From assembly GCA_965153455.1 (NCBI GenBank), contig OZ234495.1:16612875-16676874 (forward strand): DNA of 64,000 nucleotides, in the 5' to 3' direction. The position numbers and the translations under genes were made by a program. This DNA comes from Sphagnum compactum (taxonomy: Eukaryota > Bryophyta > Sphagnopsida > Sphagnales). Under the pieces are notes generated by a model. That model was not told where the DNA came from and did no database searches. It saw only the letters and a list, made by a program, of their open reading frames with translations. Shown here piece by piece: positions 47,682 to 58,075 of the stretch (position 1 is the first letter of the stretch; each line of letters begins with the position of its first letter).

Positions 47682-50600
47682 ATGGCAGCCTCCATGCTCT
47701 CCAGGAACTTGCTGCAGGGAGTGGATTTGTCGCCAACAGTGGCAGCTGCTGCGGCTTCACCGGCCTTGAATGGAGACTTGCGTGCTGCCCCCCCCGTCTC
47801 ATATGGGGCATGGAGACTCGGTAGGAATCTTTGCGGAGCACTCTCGTTTGTTTCTCCCGCTCAAGGGCTGGGGTTTGGTTTGGAGAGGATGCGGAGGAGT
47901 GGAAGCGAAAAGCGTGGTGTTGTGACCATGGTTGCGGTGCCGGTAAGGCCTGTGAATCTGCCGACGGCACGTGAGAAACGGGAAGCCGGTAATTTAGGGG
48001 AGGAGGAATCAGAAGAAGAGAAGGAGTTCGATCCGTCGGCGCTTCCACCATTCACGTTGGCAGAGATTCGGGCTGCAATTCCCAAGCATTGCTGGGAAAA
48101 GAATCTGTGGAAATCCATGAGCTTCGTGGCCAGAGATGTGGCAATTGTATTTGGATTGGCGGCAGGAGCTGCTTACCTTAACACTTGGTTTGTGTGGCCC
48201 TTGTATTGGTTGGCACAAGGCACAATGTTCTGGGCCCTCTTCGTCCTGGGACACGACTGGTACGCCCCCTGATGCCCCCTGTCTCTGCCTTGGTCGAGCT
48301 CATTTCTCGACTTTTTCCTTAATGGCTACATTCTGTAAGAAGCAGCGTCTTTGTAGGTCTGTTGCATGCCTCAGAATTGAAGTAGTAAATGGAGAGAAGA
48401 AGCAAAAAAAATTGGTTTGGCATCTAGGCTTCTTCTTTTTCTTCTTCAAGCAATCAACAAGAAGTCAGAAAATATGTCACGTACTGAGCACTGCTGGAAA
48501 TGCTCTTACACCAAGATAGCTGCGATGTCATGCTGAATTCTTGTTTTGTTTGTATGGGATTGTTCAGTGGGCATGGAAGTTTTTCCAATAACAAGAAGCT
48601 GAATAGTCTTGTTGGCCACTTAACACACTCCTCTATTTTGGTTCCTTATCATGGCTGGTGAGACCATTTTTCCTTGTGTTTGCTTTTTTGTTCCTTTTTG
48701 TCTCTCAGTGTTGAAGTTGCAGCTTTTGCTAGAGGGTGTTAACAACACTGTCAACATAGCCTCCTACAGTAAGACCACAAAACTACATCTTTGCATTTAC
48801 AATGAGTCAAATCTTTCTGAATCAGTGTGATGTGCTGCTTGTCACCCCATTGCAACAAAGGCGTATCAGCCATCGGACGCACCACCAAAACCATGGTCAT
48901 GTGGAGAATGATGAATCCTGGCACCCTGTATGACCATCTATTCCCAGACCATAACCAGTTTCTCTCAATCTCTGAATTGCTGGTCATGAAAAGAGAGAAA
49001 GAGAAAGAGGTTCCTTTTTTACTACACTATGCATCCTGAAGTAGTGACTTCTTGTGATAACAGATCTCAGAGACCATTTATAAAGACATGGATTTCTGGG
49101 CAAAGAAAGGACGTTTGTCATTTCCCTGGGCCATGTTAGCTTATCCATTTTACCTGGTGTGTGGCCTTTTCCTCATCTCCCTGTAATCCCTCCTCAATGA
49201 GAGTCTATTGTTGTAGGAACTTAGTGCTTGTTTTTCTGGGCATAATTTGAACATTTCTGTTCTAGACTCCTAATTTCCTCCTGTGCTATTATCAAGTCCT
49301 TTTTCTTGAGGATTATGACAAAGATCCTTCCTGCATGGCTACTTTTTTTGGGGGGCAGTGGTCAAGGAGTCCTGGTAAACGTGGCTCACATTTCCATCCT
49401 GAAAGTGATTTGTTTGTACCAAATGAAGCTAAGGATGTGATGACATCTACTGCATGCTGGACTGCCATGCTGTCAACTCTAGTGGCTCTCACCTTTGTGG
49501 TTGGATCCGTGTGGATGCTCAAGCTCTATGTCATGCCTTATTGGGTGATCCTCCAAACTTTGTCCCTGGTCAGACAGGAAGTAGAATGAAGTTTATTGTC
49601 CTATCTCTATTCAAAGCACGGGCATTTTGTTGGTGATGCTATCATGAGTCTGTAAATCTTGAGTCTCTTTGAAGTTGACTTTCAGATGCTGAGATTAGAA
49701 CTAGAGTTACCAGATATACTCATAACTTACTCCTGAACTTATTCCAACCAAGCAGCCTTTGGCTGGATCTCATGCATGTGATTTCACCAACTGTAATGGT
49801 TGGGGCAATGATGTGCCTGGAATCTAATGGATTTGTGAAGGATCAGTTATTGAAACATCCACAGCTTTGCCTACCTAAAAACTTTAATTCTTGATAGACT
49901 TTGTAACTTCATATCCTCAGCAAGACTATCTGAGGAACTCAATGACTTTCCTCTAATTTGATTGTATAGTATTTTCTTGATTGGTCATATGCATGTCATT
50001 GGTGAAAAATACTTTATCAGAGCTTTATGGTGTCTTTCTTGAGATGTAGTCGAGGCATGGGGTATGATTGGTAGTAGTAACTCACATGTTCTTTCATGTG
50101 GGTACTTGCAGGCAAATGTGGTATGGCTAGACGTGGTGACCTACCTACATCACCATGGTTATGACAAAAAGGTCCCTTGGTACCGTGGCACAGTATGTAC
50201 CTTTTCCTACAACCAAGGCACAGCAGTCTGATATATTCTGGATTGTTGAGAAAGAGTTGAACTACACACATGGGCATCAAAAGATATGTGCTGGATCTGA
50301 TGAATGTATTTGCCTTCCATGCCAGGAATGGAATTACATGCGAGGTGGCCTGTCAACAATTGATAGGGACTATGGATGGTTCAACAATATCCACCATGAT
50401 ATTGGGACACATGTTGTCCATCATCTGTTCCCTCAAATCCCTCACTACAATCTCATAGAAGCGGTACTTATTTCTTGATTAATTTGTTCTTTTTGTTGTA
50501 TAAGTAATCTGCTTTCTTGTCTCTTCAAAGTAGTAGATGTTCAAGGATGGTGCATTATGATGCTGATCTTATTGACCATCAAAATGTGTCTTACCACACA

Positions 50601-50837
50601 GGAGAATGCAGTTTTACCCTCTTCTAGTAATGAGAAGCTGACGCAAACTGTGTTGGCTGGTTGCAGACAGAAGCAATCAAGCCTATACTGGGTCAGTACT
50701 ACAGGGACCCCAGAAAATCAGGTCCTATTCCCACACATCTTATAGAGCCTCTCCTTACAAGCTTGAAACAGGATCATTACGTTCCAGACAGTGGAGATAT
50801 TGTTTTCTACCAAACAGATCCCCAGTTTTCACCATAA
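47682..50837 (+). CDS. FAD7-like: Plastid omega-3 fatty acid desaturase, gene B
   Basis: Desaturates 18:2/16:2 acyl groups on plastid lipids to 18:3/16:3, using electrons from ferredoxin, as FAD7/FAD8 do. Eight exons: 47682-48259, 48568-48657, 48861-48927, 49064-49156, 49359-49544, 50112-50192, 50326-50463, 50667-50837. All have GT-AG borders, the total is 1404 nt and the product is 467 aa. The start is fixed by an in-frame TGA two codons upstream (47676-47678). Residues 1 to about 90 are Ala/Ser/Arg-rich, as in a transit peptide. Core motifs are [10 protein letters not shown] and the His boxes HDCGH (191-195), HRTHH (227-231) and HVVHH (394-398). PYHGW, DRDYG and TYLHHHGY are also intact. 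Exons 2 and 3 (90 and 67 nt) have the lengths I recall for Arabidopsis FAD7. No ER-retrieval KKxx tail. It lies head to head with gene A and tail to tail with the transporter. Confidence 0.95.
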
Positions 50838-51858
50838 GTATGTATGGCTAGTGTACCCTTCCATTTGCTACTCAACAGATTGATGCTGGTATTGTTCATA
50901 CAACCAGTATGATTCAAATAGGTCAAAACACTTCAGAAAACGAAGAAGAGAAAACTACCAATTTTTCAGCTGCCACTAGTTGTGAAGTCATCTGCTCCTG
51001 GCATCATGGATGACTTCCATTTTGTGGTGGCAATTATCGAATTCCCCCAATTTGTACTACTTGACCATTATTTTTCTGTTGACTACAAATCAGTAAAGAC
51101 TATAATTTGTACTCTACAATGTTTAAACCAGCAGATGATCTGTTGAAAGTTCAAATGCAATTTGCCTACAGGAGTTGCCTGTTTAATCTTCCATCAACCA
51201 CATTATTTAAGGTGACCTCATATCAGGTGGTAAAGGACTTGTGCTTTATGACTCTTAAACTGTGGAAATGATCTGCTGAGAATTTCACAAGCAAATTTCA
51301 ATTTCCTAGTGAAGAGTTACCTCAGTTATTCTTCCACCAATCTTGCCATTGTATGACCAATTTGTGTTTTACAAGACATGTATTAATTCCAGTGATGGAT
51401 ACAAATATTTGCATACTTCAAATGCAAATATGAGTGAACATGCTGGTTTGATGAGCCAAAACTGTGAAATTCTGAAATTAAACCTCTCTACTACAAAAGT
51501 TGGGATTTCACTCAATCAAATGATGGAAAATGTACATCTGCCTAACGCACTGTAAGTTGTACAGTGTGAGCATTGGCTAGAATGCTCAGTATGTAATACA
51601 AGCTCTCAGCCATGAAGAATGAACACACTTTGAAGTGTAGTATACAAGCAGAACACAGGTATACCACCAAGTTGATGGCAAATCACTTTGATAAATGATA
51701 CTCTGAAAGCCCGGTGACAATTCCTCTGAGCAAATTCTGCTCCTCTTCAAATTAAAAGTTTCTAAACAGATGTTGAAATTAGCGATTGACCTCTGTAATA
51801 TGTTGTACAAAACATAGCATTAAATCCTTTCCATCTCTCTCATGGGTGAGATAAGTCT
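50838..51858. other. Spacer between convergent genes
   Basis: This 1-kb interval should hold the 3' untranslated regions and terminators of desaturase gene B and the transporter. Near 51150-51330 two similar phrases (GATCTGTTGAAAGTTCAAATGC and GATCTGCTGAGAATTTCACAAGC, each followed by an AATTT and a GAGTTACCTC/GAGTTGCCTG) form a short diverged tandem pair of about 135 bp. No other gene seen. Confidence 0.4.
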
Positions 51859-54211
51859 TTATCCACGAATAAGGGGAAGACCAACAGCTATAACAATGAG
51901 GGTGGCAGGAACACCAAACCGCAAATGGTTCCAAAATGAAAGTTTGTAGCTTAAGAGAGGAGACCGTCGTGCTTGCTCGCTCACAATCAAATTTGCTGCA
52001 GACCCGACAAGAGTTAAGTTACCAGCCACAGTGCTCACCCATGCCAATATGAGCCATGCCTTGTTTACACTTGCACCTGGGGTGGCAGCTGCAGATGCAG
52101 CAACTCGCGGACCTAAGAGTAGAACTGCATATAAAAACCAGAATTAACGCAAGTGATGATCACAAATCAGGCAGCAACTGTGGGCATCTGCTCTAGCTAA
52201 GTAATAGGGGATGTCAGTCTGCCAGGAGATATTGGATAAACCCCTTACTGTAGTCATATACCAACCCCTATAACACTGCAGTTTTAAGCTCTATGCGCTA
52301 CAATGGTGGTACAGAGACTTGGCAACTTGTCAACCGCGAAGCTCTTGAAATTCAATAGGTTGTGGAGATACTTCATGAATGTAGTGCAGTGCTCAGATAT
52401 GGGGTCTTGTAGTCTCAGTCAATTTTTCTGATATACTCTCAAAGGTGGAGGAAAAAGGTTGTACCTGTGGGAACATTGGAGGCAACATTAGAAAGTACGG
52501 TGACAACAATGGCAAGGATTGAAAGGCCACTAGCGGAGTTAATGTGCGCGCGGGCCTGTACAGCAGACCAGAGCTGGCCTGGTGCTCCAGTAGCATTGAA
52601 CCCAGCAACTGTAATGAACATGCCTGCAAAAAACACCAACAACGAGTACGACACCTGTTCCCACAGATGCCAACTTCCAAGTCACCTCGATTTTCCAGTC
52701 ACTTTCATTAAGCACTTTGCTTGCTTGCCTGGCTGCTGTGTCTACAGTGTCAACAAATGAAGTTGGCACTAATGCGTGCTAAGGAGTTCTTGTGTTCTAC
52801 ACTTCACACATCAAGGAGATAAAAAGCATGAAATATAGAAGACCATAGTGCCATTTCTGAATTCCAGATTTTGAACCTTGCCTATCCTTAAACTGTTGCA
52901 TTAAATGCTAATGCGCGAGAAGTACACAGATCCTCCATTCGTAAGCAAGAAAGAAGCATTTTGCAACATCTACAATTTACACATGGCAGTGGAGTGATAG
53001 GAAACCTGATCAAGACAAGGTCCTGCATCTGAGAAATCAAGCACCATGAGAGTGACAGCAGCAGTGATTGCAGTCCAGGGTAAGTTCAAGCCAGCCAAGA
53101 GGGCACCCAACATGCCCGCTGTGACAAGGTACACACAAACTTTCCAAATCCTTCTCCTTCTTTGTCGTCTTATTACTGCAGACTGTGGTGCATTCGAAGG
53201 CAAATCATCTGTCACAATCTGATTCAGAATTCCTCCCTCGTTGCTCCTTGTTTGCTGATGAGAATGAGGATATGGTGATGATGATACCCTTGGCTCTAAC
53301 CCCAACACATCTGAAAGTACAGAACCTCTCACTGGGCTTAAGCCTGCGTCCTGCTGCACCTCCACTCCACCTCTCCCAGTCCTGTAGTAATTGGCAAGCT
53401 CTACCACCAAGCTATCTGAATTCCTTCGATCAATTTCACCTCGCTTTTTCTCCAGCATCCTAGGCAGTTCGACATCTTCTGAAAAACTTCCAACATTTGG
53501 ACGTTCTGGTTGTTCCCTTTGGTTGCCACCAGCAGCATTGACACTCGGATCATCTTTTGCTTCTCTTTCATCTTCAACTGCAGAATTGGAAAGCCGCCTC
53601 CAATACAAGAGCAAAAGCCCCAGTGTGTTGACGACTAACCCCACCACCACAGCCGGAAGAATTCCAACAAGAAAGCTCCCAAACCCAATCTTGCTCTGTA
53701 CAGCAATGACAAGGTTCTGCGGATTTCCAATTGGAGTTGTCGCTGAGCCTATATTTGAACTACAGGCAAGTGCAATGAGAAAGGGTTGTGGTGGCAGCTT
53801 CTTCTCTCTACAAAGCTTCAGGACAAACCCAGTGAGAATGACGCATGTGGTGTCATTTGTGAAGAGCGCGCTGGAAATTGCTGAAAGTAGACACAACCTG
53901 CACAGCAAGTCCTTGCCACCCCAGCTTCTCCAGGAAAGTGCTTTACCCAAATACTTGAAAAGGTCAGCTCTCTCCAGGTAGATGCTCACCACCATGGTCC
54001 CGAAGAGGAGACCCAGGATTTGCAGATCCACAGCCGCAAAAGCGTCATTGGTAGAGATGACTTGAAATACCACCATGAGAACTGCCCCCAGCAAGGATCC
54101 TGCCGTGCGACCAATGGGCAGAAATGGCACTGCTGGAAAGACGGCAAGCACCCACCACACTAAGAACGCTACGCATCCCAGTACCACTTTGTCCGTAGCT
54201 GCCCACGCCAT
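51859..54211 (-). CDS. LSI2-like: Lsi2-like efflux transporter (ArsB/NhaD superfamily)
   Basis: Plant Lsi2 proteins are plasma-membrane exporters of silicic acid and, in rice, arsenite, driven by the proton gradient. Three exons on the minus strand: 54211-53006, 52654-52465, 52124-51859. Borders are GT-AG, the total is 1662 nt and the product is 553 aa. Start at [12 protein letters not shown], which aligns with the rice Lsi2 start; there is no in-frame ATG in the 90 bp just upstream. The first half (1-204) has membrane spans and [29 protein letters not shown] (117-127) and [18 protein letters not shown] (153-170). A hydrophilic loop covers about 205-355. The second half has [22 protein letters not shown] (456-465), AWVSTVAGN and [12 protein letters not shown]. 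The rice protein is about 470 aa; most of the extra length is the charged loop. The substrate (silicon, arsenite, boron or other) is not shown by the sequence. Confidence 0.92.
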
Positions 54212-54720
54212 CTTCTCAGAAAGACTCTCAGGTTTAGGGTATTGGGACTTACTTTCTGCGCCTTCTCCAACAGGAACAGAGACGGTAGGAACTAGGAACA
54301 CGGACAGACAGACAGACAGACAGAGATCCCTTGCTCACAAGTTCTTCCGTGCAGATTTCAGTGACAGTTCCATCAAGGAGCTGCTGCTGTTCAACCCAAT
54401 TCTGAAGGAGAAATCCTGGAAGAAGAAGACGCTCTCCTGACGAAGGGCTCTCTCAAACTTGTAAATTCTCCGCGGATTCTCGCTACCCCATCTCCATGTG
54501 CATCTTCTTCTTCAGACCAGCCTCCTTCCTGAGAGAGCCCTTCGAAAGAAAGAATACTCTCTTTTTCTCTTTCCACTGTCATCTTTCCATTGTGCTCCAA
54601 AAGAGTTTCTCCACTCACCCTACTTTCCTCAGCATTCTGCTGCGAATTCTACCACCTTCTTCTTATACTACTACTTCTACTACTCCAGAATTCCTCCCAA
54701 ATAAGGCAAAGTGAGAGGGA
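54212..54720 (-). promoter_or_regulatory. 5' flank and probable leader of the Lsi2-like gene
   Basis: Contains a (GACA)n microsatellite at 54303-54324 and pyrimidine-rich stretches. A weak TATA-like TATAAGAA on the minus strand lies near 54667-54660. An inverted pair, TCTTCCAGGAT..TTCTTCAGACC with GAGAGCCC, also lies between 54440 and 54545. No firm transcription start can be set. Confidence 0.3.
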
Positions 54721-54960
54721 TGAACAACCCCCCCCGGGAGCTTCTTCTTGGGCTGGAACATGTTCCAAGAACTCTTCTCCAAAAAAACCCAAAAATCTGA
54801 TGCATCAAAGAAGCAAAACAAGACTCATTTTGGGCCCACAAACTTTCCATAATTCTGCAACAACCAAAATTCCCTCTCGGTTGCACTCTCGTGCGACAAC
54901 GCGGAAAAGCGGCCGCAAAAAGCTTCCTGCAACTGCAAAACTTGTCCATTTGTCAATACG

Positions 54961-55340
54961 GCAAGAAAGTGACATGCGACTCCTACCGTATAGGCCTTTC
55001 CTTAGGACCCCATATTTTCCCTTTGTAAATTGCACATATACACACTCCCCATTTGTTAATAACTATGGCAAGAAAGTGACTTGCAACTCCTACCAAATAG
55101 GCCCTTAGTTAGGACCTTAATATTTTACTTGTAAATTGTCCATATACACACACCTATTAATCCATACATAAGGCAAGAAAGCGACTTGGAACTCCTACTG
55201 TATAGGCCTTCGTTAGGACCCTTTATTGGGCCCGGGGGGGGGGGGGGGGGGGAGGGGGGCCGGGGCAGCATTTAAATTGTCCATACAAATGCTCCCAGTT
55301 GTCCATAGGGCAAGAAAGTGACTTGCGTCTCCTTATCCAA
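54961..55340. repeat. ~105-bp tandem repeat, four units, with a poly-G run
   Basis: GCAAGAAAGTGAC starts at 54961, 55068, 55173 (as GCAAGAAAGCGAC) and 55310. Each unit continues TTG(C/G)(A/G)ACTCCTACC, TATAGGCC, TTAGGACC and TGTCCATATACACAC. The third spacing is lengthened by a run of about 20 G at 55231-55252 with a GGGCCCGGG start, a likely G-quadruplex and assembly-prone site. Confidence 0.8.
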
Positions 55341-55575
55341 TGGGCCTTGGGGTTAGGACGTAGGTCTCTAGATTTTGCATGTAAGTACGTGTGTTCGTAC
55401 GTGGCGGGATTGGCCACTGAGCTTTTGACAGCAGCGCTTTGGGGGGGGGGTCTTTTTCCTTTCTGAAGGAACTTTCCTTACGAGTTGTAGGGCCGGCCCC
55501 AATGTACGGGTAGAAAGCATCCTTTTTGTACCTCGTACTTTACTGCACAATATGGAATTTGGCAAATTCTAAAGT

Positions 55576-55866
55576 TTGGAATGGCCAGGACCATGTCGAT
55601 TGCACAGGGGTTAAACGGCCAACCTGGCCCATTATGAACCTTGGAATGGGCAGGACCATGTCCATTGCGTAGGGGTTGAACAGCCAAACTGGCCCATTTT
55701 GAACCTTGGAATGGGCAGGACCATGTCCATTGTGTAGGGGTAAAATGGCCAAATTGGCCCATTATGAACCTTGGAATGGGCAGGACCATGTCCATTGGGT
55801 GAGGGTTAAGCTACCAAACTGCCCCATTATGAACCTTGGAATGGGCACAGCCTGGCCAATTTTTGC
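55576..55866. repeat. 65-bp tandem repeat, about 4.4 units
   Basis: TTGGAATGGGCAGGACCATG followed by TCCATTG, GTAGGGGTTAAA, GGCCAAACTGGCCCATTATG and AACC starts at 55576, 55641, 55706, 55771 and 55836, exactly 65 bp apart. Units are 80-90% alike and the last is cut short. The frames across it are open by chance because 65 is not a multiple of three. Confidence 0.9.
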
Positions 55867-56066
55867 ACCAATGGCGGTTCTGTAGCCATTCTGCTGGCTT
55901 TTGACACCAGTGAACAGGCAAATTATGGCGCACCGGACAGAATCGACTTCCTAGGGCCCCTTCACTCTGGTACTTAGTCCCTAAACCTACCCTGTTTTTT
56001 CTAGTGTAACTTTAGCTGGTGTAAAAAGCCAGTGTAGTGGGCTTTACAAAAAATTCAAAAGGGTCT
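55867..56066. other. Short intergenic segment
   Basis: Contains GGTGTAAAAAGCCAGTGTAG and GGGCTTTACA, which resemble the GTAAAGCCC / GGTGTAAAA motifs at 36440-36600. No defined ends. Confidence 0.3.
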
Positions 56067-56113
56067 AAACCTAAACCTAAACCCTAAACCCTAAAACCTA
56101 AACCCTAAACCCT
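56067..56113. repeat. Interstitial telomere-like tract (CCCTAAA)n
   Basis: CTAAACCTAAACCTAAACCC continues in CCCTAAA units, with single-base deviations, for about 47 bp. It is the longest telomere-like tract in the window. Confidence 0.8.
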
Positions 56114-56729
56114 TCACATGCCCACAGAAATGCTCCATTTCTTTTTTTCTTTCTTTCAAAAAGGAACTTCTGAAATCCAAGAGGCATAGTTCATATCTCA
56201 TGGAATACCATTTCAAGGGCAAATATCATAACTCCATATATGGGGAGGCCTAACTTCAAGGTCTTCCAAATGACCAAATATCTTTTTGACACATTGGGTA
56301 AATTTTATTATATTTTCAAAAATCCCATGTCAACTAACCACATCAAGCAACCAAACACAAAGGTTAATTATAATGGTAGGTTCGGATTTATTTTTGACAA
56401 TTATGGTAGATTTGGTATTATTTTGATTACGATGGTATGTTCAATATTATTTTGAATTATTTTACTATTTATATTATGATTTTGTAGAAACAATCACTTG
56501 ATTTTGTGTTAGTACCTTCATGTGACATAGCATGTCGCATTGCCCACATCACACATTTACAATGACGTCATATAGTTTAAGTTGAATGGTTGATTATGTT
56601 GGTGAACCTTATTCATTGAATGGATGAAGGATGAACATTTTTGTTAATTTTGGCACAAATGATGTTGGTATATTTATTGTTGTACATACTACCATCACTT
56701 TCAACTATTTTACCACTTAATTATGATTA

Positions 56730-56845
56730 AAATAATTCGAGTAACCTAATAGGTAGCCATAAAAAATTATAGCTAGGTAATTGCTACCTATTAGGTACGT
56801 AGCCCTAACATATACCTAAATACCTAATAAGTAACCTACCTATTA
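56730..56845. repeat. TAGGTA/TACCTA-rich segment, left of the Helitron
   Basis: TAATAGGTAGCC, TAGCTAGGTAATTGCTACCT, ATTAGGTACGTAGCC and ATACCTAATAAGTAACCTAC form many small palindromes. Similar motifs resume at 57203-57312, so the Helitron seems to have split one palindrome-rich element. Confidence 0.45.
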
Positions 56846-57202
56846 TCCTATATATAAAAGCTATAGTGGTGTGTGTCCGTCTGTCTGTGTGTCACAAGAC
56901 GTTCTGCACCTGATGACGGAACCGGCCCATCTTGGGCAGTTGGAAAACAAAAGATTAAATATGATTTAACTGCTGCTGTTGCTCAGTGTTTCTGATCGGC
57001 CCATCATAATCATTGGTCCATGTGGGGGGGGGGGGAGGGGGGGGAGGGGGGGGGAGGACGGGCGGAAAAGGACCGGGCGAGAGGGGGACAGGCGAAGAAG
57101 GACCGGGCAAGGGGGGGCCACGGGCGAGGAAGGACCGGGCGAGGGGGGCCAGCATGGGCGAGGAAGGACCGACGGGTGCATTATGCACCGGGTTCACACT
57201 AA
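56846..57202 (+). mobile_element. Short non-autonomous Helitron
   Basis: The 5' end is TCCTATATATAAAAGCTATA, preceded by A, with the TC start and TATAAAAGC-type beginning plus GTGTGTCCGTCTGTCTGTGT seen in many Helitrons. The 3' end has the hairpin GGTGCAT-T-ATGCACC (57175-57189), 9 bases, then CTAA at 57199-57202, followed by T. TC start, hairpin near the 3' end, CTRR end and A/T insertion site all fit. At 357 bp it has no Rep/helicase gene. Its inner part is a G-rich minisatellite. Confidence 0.6.
57024..57172. repeat. G-rich minisatellite inside the Helitron
   Basis: After a long G run (57024-57058), a unit of about 28-33 bp of the type GCGAGGAAGGACCGGGCGAG plus GGGGGCCA repeats about four times. 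Open frames in all three forward registers are a by-product of the composition. Confidence 0.75.
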
Positions 57203-57880
57203 TACCTATTAAGGCTACCCAAGTAGGCTAGTTAGTTCGATTAACAAGGTAACTACCTTTGTAGGTCAATAGCCTAATCAATAGGTAATTAAGCTAACCT
57301 ACCTAGGTGGGTCAATATTCTTTAAATGGATAAATCAAATGTTCAACTACTATGATAACATTCATCCATCTTCAAAGATGTGTAAATTGATTGAATTTGA
57401 AATAATGGTAGGAATGTATTAGAAGTAAATTCAAATTTTGAATAACTCATTGAAGTTGAAATTCAATTGTGATCTTTTGGACTTGTACATAGTTACAAAT
57501 TAATTGACATCTCACCTGGGTTAATGACCTTGGATAGTGGCTTAAAGCTATATAAACCTTTGATAAATTTTTATTCATTTTTCTTATATCCACTTTCTCC
57601 ATGTGCATTCAAACTTTTTTTCATTTTTTTTATCTTTGCAAAATCTTCTTTGAGTAGAGGACATTCCCCAAACTTCTTTGTCATTCTTTAAAAAAAAATT
57701 AAAACATTTAGATTATCTAAATATTTTGTTTCCATGAAAGTGATCATGAATAATAAGGACAGGATTCATTAAACTTCATGATATTTAATGCACACAAGTC
57801 ATGAAGAGGTTGGCCATGTTCAATTGCTCTCCTTTTGATTTATTCATGTTTTCATTCCTTTATATGCATGGGGTATTTTT
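57203..57880. other. Palindrome-rich TACCTA segment, then AT-rich DNA
   Basis: 57203-57312 continues the TAGGTA/TACCTA motif family (GCCTAATCAATAGGTAATTA, CTAACCTACCTAGGTGGGTC). After that no feature is recognised. Confidence 0.4.
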
Positions 57881-58075
57881 TTGGTTTCAAGTTTTAGATT
57901 TGATTTTCAAGTTTCAAATCTAATTTTTAAAGTTTTAGGTCAATTTTTTCAAATTTCAGGTCTAATTTTTTAAGTTTTAAGTCTAATTTTCATGTTTGTT
58001 TTTCAAATTTCATGCATGTTTTTCAAATTTTAGGTTTTTTTTTTTCAAGTTTCAAGTCTATTTTTCAAAGCAATG
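57881..58075. repeat. ~24-bp minisatellite, TTTCAAGTTTTAGGTCTAAT type
   Basis: About seven units of TTTCAAGTTT(C/T)A(G/A)(G/A)TCTAATTTT follow each other with variation. Non-coding. Confidence 0.7.

Noticed and set aside
47411-47824. 137-codon frame overlapping the start of gene B
   Set aside because: It begins with GTG rather than ATG and overlaps exon 1 in another frame; the desaturase frame explains the region.
48251-48272. First exon of gene B running into GHDWYAP and a stop, suggesting a truncated desaturase
   Set aside because: The TG-GTACGC sequence is a splice donor. Joining to 48568 restores HDCGH and all later exons are intact.
53391-53981. 196-codon plus-strand open frame
   Set aside because: It is antisense to exon 1 of the Lsi2-like gene, whose protein family match is clear.
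52970-54301. Extending the transporter N-terminus to 54301
   Set aside because: The codon at 54301 is GTG. The first ATG in frame is 54211, where the protein starts to match rice Lsi2.
54961-55866. CRISPR-like regularly spaced repeats
   Set aside because: Repeat units are contiguous tandem copies without unique spacers, and the DNA is plant nuclear.
56955-57231. Gly/Arg-rich and Pro-rich frames on both strands
   Set aside because: They arise from the G-rich minisatellite in the Helitron and are open in several registers at once.
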